A stretch of 52,819 nucleotides of DNA from Phaeobacter porticola (GTDB taxonomy: Bacteria > Pseudomonadota > Alphaproteobacteria > Rhodobacterales > Rhodobacteraceae). Numbering within the stretch: position 1 is the first letter of the stretch; the number at the start of each line of letters is the position of its first letter. The notes under the pieces are model-generated. The model made no database searches. It worked only from the letters and a program-made list of their open reading frames with translations, and was not told the origin of the DNA. The DNA lies in contig NZ_CP016369.1 of NCBI RefSeq assembly GCF_001888185.1, forward strand, positions 1 to 52,819, in the 5' to 3' direction. A program made the position numbers and the translations under genes. Below are positions 45,441-52,819 of this stretch, one piece after another.

Positions 45441-45573
45441 GGTATGGGTCATTCGCGCTCCTCTTGGCGAAATTGTTTTTATATGCCATATACTGTCTTA
45501 TTCTTTGGGCATTCACGCCCCTTTCAGACAATATCCTTTCTATAAGTGACAAAATTCTAGTAGGAAACCTGTC

Positions 45574-46593
45574 ATGAAAACGCCCGATCTGACCGGCCTT
45601 GCGACCGTATCCTCGGAATTTATTGAGGATTGGCTGACGGCATTGCGCGGGCATTGCCGGGATGCACAAATGGCATCCTTTCTGGATCGTTCGGGCATGA
45701 CCGCCCACGCGGGAAACCCGGCTCAGCGGGTGACGCTGGATCAGATTTTTCGGCTCTATCAGATTGCCGCAGTTGAAACAGAGGACGAGATGATGGGGCT
45801 GTGGAGCAGGCCTATTCGCGCCAGAGCGCTGCAACATCTGCTGACAACCGTGCGCGAGGCCAGTTCGCTCCCTTCGGCACTGTACCGGTTTTCCACCTTT
45901 TGGAATCTGCTGCTGGATGACCACCAGTTTGCTTTGCGCGAATTTGGCGACGATGTTGTGCTAAGCCTTGTGCCGCAAGGTGATCCAGAGGTTCAGCGCT
46001 TTGGTCACATGCTCATCTTGAAACTGGCCCATGGTCTGCTGTCCTGGCTCGCCGGATATGAGGTGCCGGTACGGGCGGTTCAATTCGCGTTTGAATGCCC
46101 GGAGTTCGCAGAGGATTATTCAACCATTTTCCCGGTGCAGGTCAGTTTTGGCGCGCGTCATTCGTCGATATCCTTTGAGCGTTCGAAACTGGGACCGCCC
46201 CAGGCGCGCAGTACCCATGAACTGATCACCTTTCTCAATCGTGCGCCACGGGACTGGATTTTTACCAGCTGCTGGGAGCACACGCAGTCACTGCGCATCC
46301 GCGAGTTTCTGTATCAGGCGAATTGGGTGGATTGCCATCTGGTGGATGCTGCAAAGGCATTGCGGATCACGCCACGGACGTTGATCCGGCGGCTGGACGC
46401 AGACGGCACATCCTTTCAGGCGATCAAGGACGGGCTACGCCGTGACATTGCCATTCGCGATTTGCAGGACGGGCGGAAAACAACCGAGGAAATCTCGCAG
46501 GATGTCGGGTTTTCCTCGGCAGCCAATTTTCATCGGGCATTCCGGCGATGGACAGGTGTCACGCCAAGTTCATATCGGCGCGCAAATAGCTGA
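45574..46593 (+). CDS. AraC-family regulator (Arabinose_bd/OruR-like N-terminal domain)
   Basis: A 339-residue cytoplasmic regulator. The N-terminal 220 residues resemble the ligand-binding domain found in OruR/ArgR-like AraC proteins (VTLDQIFRLYQIAAVETEDE, YRFSTFWNLLLDDHQFAL, FPVQVSFGARHSSISFERS). The HTH domain occupies about 240-337 (VDAAKALRITPRTLIRRLDADGTSFQAI, EISQDVGFSSAANFHRAFRR). The ATG at 45574 has TAGGAAAC just upstream. It stands alone between IS copies c and d with no obvious target gene next to it, so it probably acts on a distant gene or is a cargo gene. Confidence 0.88.
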   Translation: MKTPDLTGLATVSSEFIEDWLTALRGHCRDAQMASFLDRSGMTAHAGNPAQRVTLDQIFRLYQIAAVETEDEMMGLWSRPIRARALQHLLTTVREASSLPSALYRFSTFWNLLLDDHQFALREFGDDVVLSLVPQGDPEVQRFGHMLILKLAHGLLSWLAGYEVPVRAVQFAFECPEFAEDYSTIFPVQVSFGARHSSISFERSKLGPPQARSTHELITFLNRAPRDWIFTSCWEHTQSLRIREFLYQANWVDCHLVDAAKALRITPRTLIRRLDADGTSFQAIKDGLRRDIAIRDLQDGRKTTEEISQDVGFSSAANFHRAFRRWTGVTPSSYRRANS

Positions 46594-46650
46594 CTGTGGG
46601 ATTCCGGGTTTGCCATAGATATTTACCATAACCCTGATTACAGTCGCAGT

Positions 46651-47047
46651 TCACGTATCGCTCACATCAGCTGTCAGGACGTAGTGGATGTTGTTGAAAT
46701 TGGCATCATACCATGCGGCATGAAAAAATCTTGTGTCCCAGATTTCGGGTGCTACTCGCCAGCCAGTACAGCAAGCGCTGATACCTTTGCCAGTGCTTGC
46801 CCCTGCCCGTCGAGGGATCTGCTCATCACGCCCGGCGCGAACTGGTTCTTCTGACGAACTACAGCGCGTCCGGTGTTTGGAAAATCATCTGACCGCACAC
46901 GGTTCATCACTATGCTGCCGATTGCGATCATCCCATCCCGGCTTGAGCGGTTAGACTCAAAGTACATGGCCCGTGCCATGCAATTGACATCCGATGCAGA
47001 TGCGTGGGCCCTGCCTAATCGTGTTTGACGCGTGCAGCTGGTTAGAC
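46651..47047 (-). pseudogene. SleB-like cell wall hydrolase remnant
   Basis: The minus strand encodes the core of a SleB/CwlJ-type hydrolase_2 domain: DVNCMARAMYFESNRSSRDG, IAIGSIVMNRVRSDDFPNTG and VRQKNQFAPGVMSR. The frame then meets TAG after LAVLAGE. The expected C-terminal part, WDTRFFHAAWYDANFN and HYVLTADVSDT, follows in a different frame and ends with TGA at 46651-46653, so one base has also been lost. The N-terminus is removed by IS copy d, which starts at 47048. The gene is dead by three lesions. Confidence 0.8.
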
Positions 47048-47670
47048 GGTATTGCCAAGTTGTTGAGGTGAGTTTGTGAGGTATTGGCAAAGGCAGGTTC
47101 AGGTCGCCATTTCGGCGGTATAATTGTCCCAAAGGTTGAACGCATCAGAATGGGCGTGGCGGGACGCGTTTGCAGTGAGTTGATATCGGCGGGGACGGAA
47201 GATCAGGTTGATCTGGTCATGCGCTGACAGAAATCTCTGAGCCTGCCGGTGAGACTTGAACCGGCTCATTATTTTCTCTCGTTTGCGGGTCGCTCGGTGC
47301 GACACTTCGATTGCGTTGTTTAGACCTTTGTGAGCGCGATGATCCGCGTCCGGTGCCCGTGTTTTGATTGACTTGATGGAGCTGCGCAATTTGTCAGTCA
47401 CGACGGCCCTGGGTTCGCCAAGTTTGGCAACCAGTCTTTTAAAGAAGCGATTTACCCACAGCCGAACTGCTTCGCGGATGACGATCACGCCCCTCGTAGC
47501 CAACAGATCTTCGACGTCAGCTGTGCTCAACGCAAAGCGATGGTAAGCCCAAACAGCGTAAGCGATGATCTCGCGAGGACAGCAAAAACCCTTCGGGCGT
47601 GACATGATCGTTGGGATGGTCACTAGCGCGACATAGCCGGATCACTCAGCCTGAACAACTTGGCAATACC
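47048..47670 (-). mobile_element. IS6-like element, deletion derivative (copy d)
   Basis: The longest of the four copies, 623 bp, in minus orientation, with GGTATTGCCAAGTTGTT at both ends. It keeps the whole 3' part of the transposase but lacks the middle-N region; the junction is at GAAGCG (47444-47449; CGCTTC on the coding strand). It truncates the SleB-like gene and lies next to the katG terminator. Confidence 0.88.
47099..47623 (-). pseudogene. IS6-family transposase lacking the first catalytic region
   Basis: The frame is open for 174 residues but the family has about 230. It runs from LKGFCCPREIIAYAVWAYHR (called SRPKGFCC here) to LWVNRF and then jumps to FKRLVAKLGEPRAVVTDKLR. The segment with the first catalytic Asp (KWHMDQ in copies b and c) is missing, while the second Asp (VTDKLRS) and the C-terminal REKIMSRFKSHRQAQRFLS remain. 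An in-frame deletion explains the open frame; the enzyme should be inactive. Confidence 0.82.
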
Positions 47671-47687
47671 CACCCTTGTCCTGAGCC

Positions 47688-47720
47688 AAAAAAACCCGCC
47701 CGGCATCACTGCCGGACGGG
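47688..47720 (-). terminator. Rho-independent terminator of katG
   Basis: On the minus strand CCCGTCCGGCA pairs with TGCCGGGCGGG over a GTGA loop, followed directly by seven T. It lies 22 bp after the katG stop and is the clearest terminator in the window. Confidence 0.92.
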
Positions 47721-47742
47721 GTTATGCAACTCTCAGATCCGA

Positions 47743-50051
<2,309 letters not shown>

Positions 50052-50172
50052 AGCTATCACCAAATCCCCCTCCCCTGCTGTCGTCCACCCTAGCACATGC
50101 CACCTGAGTCGGGGCGAGAACCTTACCGGCACCGCTTGCCTGCCTTCGTAAAAACGGATTAAAAACGGCAAC

Positions 50173-51117
50173 ATGATAGACGCACCCTATAATACCAACC
50201 TCACCCTCCGGCAGCTGCGCTTCCTTGTGGCCGTCGCAGATGAGCTGAATTTTTCCCGCGCAGCAGAGAGATGCTATGTCAGCCAGCCCACTCTCAGCGT
50301 CGGCCTGCGGGAGCTGGAGGAGCGGCTGGGCGTCACCCTGGCAGAGCGCACCAAACGCTCGGTCATCCTCACTCCGGTTGGCGCTCAGATCGCCGAACGC
50401 GCGCGCAAGCTCTTGCAGGACAGCCGCGAGATTGAGGAACTGGCCGCCGCACAGGCCAGCCCGGAGGGCGGCACCCTGCGCATGGGCGCAATCCCAACCA
50501 TCGGCCCCTTCCTGATCCCCCGCGCCATGCCTGCGTTGAAATCCAGCTTCCCCGATCTGCAACTTTACCTGCGCGAGGAAATGACCGGCCAGCTGCTGGA
50601 GGGCGTCCACAGCGGGCGGCTGGATCTGGTGATCTATGCCGAACCCTATGCGCCTGCCGGGCTGGACACGCTGCATCTGTTTGACGATGGCTATCATCTG
50701 GCCGCCCCACCTGCGGTCAGCCCACTCTCTCCGTGTCCCAGCCAGCCAGATTTGGGCCTGCGCGGCGCGGATCTGGACGGGCGGCAGCTGATGCTGCTGG
50801 AGCAGGGCCACTGCCTGCACCGCCACGCACTCAGCGCCTTTCCCGAGCGGGATATCCAGCAGGACGAAAGCTTTGCCGCCACCTCGCTCTCCACCCTGAT
50901 TTCCATGGTGAGCGAGGGGCTGGGGATCACCCTCCTGCCCGATCTGGCGATTGATGCCGGGGTGGCGGCGGGTCAGGATGTGGTGATGACGCCCTTGGCC
51001 GATGCCTGCCCCCGGCGCATCACCCTGGCCTGGCGGCCCACCAGCGTGCGCGCCGATCTCTTCCGCAAAATCGGGGAGGTTCTGCGTGATGCCCGCGGCT
51101 CACTGGTGGCCCCTTAG
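50173..51117 (+). CDS. oxyR: OxyR-like LysR-family peroxide regulator, resolving Cys absent
   Basis: A 314-residue LysR regulator: HTH at about residues 10-68 (LTLRQLRFLVAVADELNFSR, QPTLSVGLRELEERLG) and a ligand domain to the end. The OxyR signature is present: LLEQGHCLHRHALSAF, with Cys214 at the place of E. coli Cys199. The second redox cysteine, expected 9 residues later (GFC in E. coli), is Phe223. The later segment FAATSLSTLISMVSEGLGITLLP is classic OxyR. It is divergent from katG, as often seen, so control of katG is likely. Sensing may use single-cysteine oxidation or a different partner thiol such as the Cys in SPLSPCPSQ. Confidence 0.88.
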   Translation: MIDAPYNTNLTLRQLRFLVAVADELNFSRAAERCYVSQPTLSVGLRELEERLGVTLAERTKRSVILTPVGAQIAERARKLLQDSREIEELAAAQASPEGGTLRMGAIPTIGPFLIPRAMPALKSSFPDLQLYLREEMTGQLLEGVHSGRLDLVIYAEPYAPAGLDTLHLFDDGYHLAAPPAVSPLSPCPSQPDLGLRGADLDGRQLMLLEQGHCLHRHALSAFPERDIQQDESFAATSLSTLISMVSEGLGITLLPDLAIDAGVAAGQDVVMTPLADACPRRITLAWRPTSVRADLFRKIGEVLRDARGSLVAP

Positions 51118-51248
51118 AAACCGGGGTATTCCGTCGCAGACTGCGCGCCGGATCTTACCCCCGCCGGGCAAAGCCGCTAGCCTGCGCCTGACAGCCACGG
51201 CAGCCAAGCCCCTGCCCCGCCAACACCCGAGCAACACCCGGTGATCTC

Positions 51249-52700
51249 ATGACCTCAGCCCGTCGTTCCCCGCGTCTAAACCGTCGCCGCGCCCTGCAAC
51301 TGGGCACCGCCGCCGGGGTGCTAGCCCCGCTTGGCCTCGCTGGGCCGCAGATCACCGGCTCGGCGCGCGCCAGCACCGAGCCCACGACCGCCCCCCTGCC
51401 CCTGCGCATTCAGACCGCCCGCTACACCATCGCCGATCAGCCCACTGATGATCTGGTTTCCACCCGCCCTGACGGGCCGCCGCCGGTTATTCGCCTTAAG
51501 AAAGGCCAGCCCTTTGCCGCGCGGGTCACCAATACCCTGCCCGATTACACCGCAATGCACTGGCACGGCATCCGGCTCGACAATGCCATGGACGGGGTGC
51601 CCTATCTGACCCAGTTCCCCATCGGCGAGGGGGAGAGTTTCGACTACCACTTCACCCCGATGGACGCGGGCACCTATTGGTATCACCCGCACTGCATGAC
51701 GATGAATCAAATGGCCATGGGGCTGACCGGCGTGCTGGTGGTGGAAGAGGCGGAAGACCCCGGATTTGACGCCGATATCGCCCTGAACCTGCGGGATTTC
51801 CGACTGCGCCCCAGTGGCGAATGGCTGAAGCTCTGGACCGCGCGCGGGGCGGCGCGCTCCGGCACCTTTGGCACCGTGATCACCGCCAATTGGGACAGTG
51901 ACCCGATCTATGAGGCGCCCACCGGCGGGTTAGTGCGACTACGGCTTGCGGCCACCGATACCGCGCGGATTTACAAACCCTATGTTGCAGGCGCCCCCGG
52001 TCAGGTGATCGCCGCTGATGGCCACCCGCTGCGCGAGGCCATCGACTGGCCCACCGATAAGGCCCCTGCCCTGCTGTCACCCGGCCAACGTCTGGATATC
52101 GCGGTGCAGATGCCCCGCGTCGAAGGCGCTTATGTTGATGTCATGACTGCCTTTCCCGGCGGCCCCCGCCGTCTGGCCCGGATCCGCGCCACCGGGACAA
52201 ACCTTGGTCGCGATCTGGCTGAGCAGCCCCCCCTGCCCGCCAATAACGTGCCAGAACCCGATCTGACCAATGCGCGGGTGGAGGATCTGGTGTTTGGCTG
52301 GACGCCCGAAGGCGGCGCACCGCAAAACGGCTATTGCGGCTCGCTGGGCTATACGTTCTGGTCGATCAACCGCAAACCCTGGCCCGGTGACGCTGCCGAT
52401 CCCGACACCCCCGGCGCCGGCCCGCTTGCGGTGCTGAACCGCGGCGAAAGCGTGATCTTGCGGCTGCGCAATGAAAGCCCGAACGCCCATCCGATCCACC
52501 TGCATGGTCTGGTGTTCCGCCCCCTGCGCTCCAACAAGCGCAGGCTGCCGTCGAACTGGACCGACACCGCGCTGCTGTTAAAGGACGAGATTATCGAGGT
52601 CGCGCTGGTCGCCGACAATCCGGGCGACTGGGCGTTTCATTGCCATGTGATCGAACATCAGAAAACCGGGCTGGCGGGCTATATTCGGGTGTTGGCCTGA
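51249..52700 (+). CDS. Tat-exported multicopper oxidase
   Basis: A 483-residue periplasmic laccase-like oxidase. The Tat signal is NRRRALQLGTAAGVLAPLG. The copper ligands are complete: HWHG (His104, His106), YHPH (His146, His148), HPIHLHG (His414, His417, His419) and HCHVIEHQ (His464, Cys465, His466, His470). The axial position of type 1 copper, five residues after the last His, is Leu475 rather than Met, which usually means higher redox potential. It follows oxyR on the same strand with 131 bp between, so a separate promoter is possible. Likely roles are Cu(I), Mn or phenol oxidation. The ribosome-binding site is weak (GGTGAT). The 119 bp after it show no feature. Confidence 0.92.
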   Translation: MTSARRSPRLNRRRALQLGTAAGVLAPLGLAGPQITGSARASTEPTTAPLPLRIQTARYTIADQPTDDLVSTRPDGPPPVIRLKKGQPFAARVTNTLPDYTAMHWHGIRLDNAMDGVPYLTQFPIGEGESFDYHFTPMDAGTYWYHPHCMTMNQMAMGLTGVLVVEEAEDPGFDADIALNLRDFRLRPSGEWLKLWTARGAARSGTFGTVITANWDSDPIYEAPTGGLVRLRLAATDTARIYKPYVAGAPGQVIAADGHPLREAIDWPTDKAPALLSPGQRLDIAVQMPRVEGAYVDVMTAFPGGPRRLARIRATGTNLGRDLAEQPPLPANNVPEPDLTNARVEDLVFGWTPEGGAPQNGYCGSLGYTFWSINRKPWPGDAADPDTPGAGPLAVLNRGESVILRLRNESPNAHPIHLHGLVFRPLRSNKRRLPSNWTDTALLLKDEIIEVALVADNPGDWAFHCHVIEHQKTGLAGYIRVLA

Positions 52701-52819
52701 CCTCCCCCGTCAAACACGATCCAAATAGCGCGTCAGCAGCGCTCACACTCAGCGCTAAAGCCAAAACCACAAATCAACCGACAAGGGTTGGACCAGAACA
52801 TCCTGTAGTGGCTCCGCAG

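Overview
The window looks like part of an extrachromosomal replicon (plasmid or chromid) from a marine alphaproteobacterium, most likely of the Roseobacter group (Rhodobacterales; Phaeobacter- or Ruegeria-like). This assignment rests on high GC, codon use and gene content, and is an inference. The first 4.5 kb is a complete iteron-type replication and partition module: a Rep_3-like initiator on the minus strand, an operator in its promoter, 22-bp-spaced iterons followed by an AT-rich stretch, and divergent parA-parB. A 15-bp palindrome, probably parS, lies upstream of parA and inside rep, parA and parB.

From 4.8 to 18 kb is an envelope and regulation region: a secreted double PRC-barrel protein, a histidine kinase fused to a periplasmic solute-binding domain, an ArsR/SRPBCC pair with twin operators, a MipA/OmpV outer-membrane protein, an RND efflux adaptor and pump, and a membrane-anchored AraC regulator. 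Mobile-element debris interrupts it: a MarR gene cut by a 180-bp IS remnant, an IS5-family remnant, and a Crp/Fnr-like fragment.

The most interesting block is 19.8-28.1 kb, seven tightly packed plus-strand genes: ATP-grasp ligase, FAD/NAD-binding oxidoreductase, AbrB-type membrane protein, second ATP-grasp ligase, 4-hydroxy-2-oxovalerate-type aldolase, acylating aldehyde dehydrogenase, and PLP aminotransferase. The set reads as a small biosynthetic pathway: acyl-CoA to aldehyde, aldol addition to a 2-oxo acid, transamination to a gamma-hydroxy amino acid, then ATP-dependent amide formation, oxidation and export. The logic resembles the amino-acid branch of nikkomycin biosynthesis, but the product here is unknown.

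From 28.5 to 38.9 kb is a self-contained glycine-catabolism module on the minus strand: lpdA, lipA, a Na+/alanine-glycine symporter, gcvT, gcvH, gcvP and a GlxA-like regulator. A divergent XRE-cupin regulator faces it across GTTTC...GAAAC operators.

From 39.1 to 47.7 kb is an accessory island: a 1725-residue RTX adhesin with a three-domain, 484-residue tandem duplication, an AraC regulator and a broken cell-wall hydrolase gene. Three differently deleted copies of one IS6-like element separate these genes. A fourth copy is the 180-bp remnant at 8.2 kb. All four deletions fall at short direct repeats.

The right end carries katG divergent from an OxyR-like regulator that keeps the peroxidatic Cys but lacks the usual resolving Cys, followed by a Tat-exported multicopper oxidase. 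No tRNA, rRNA or CRISPR array was recognised.
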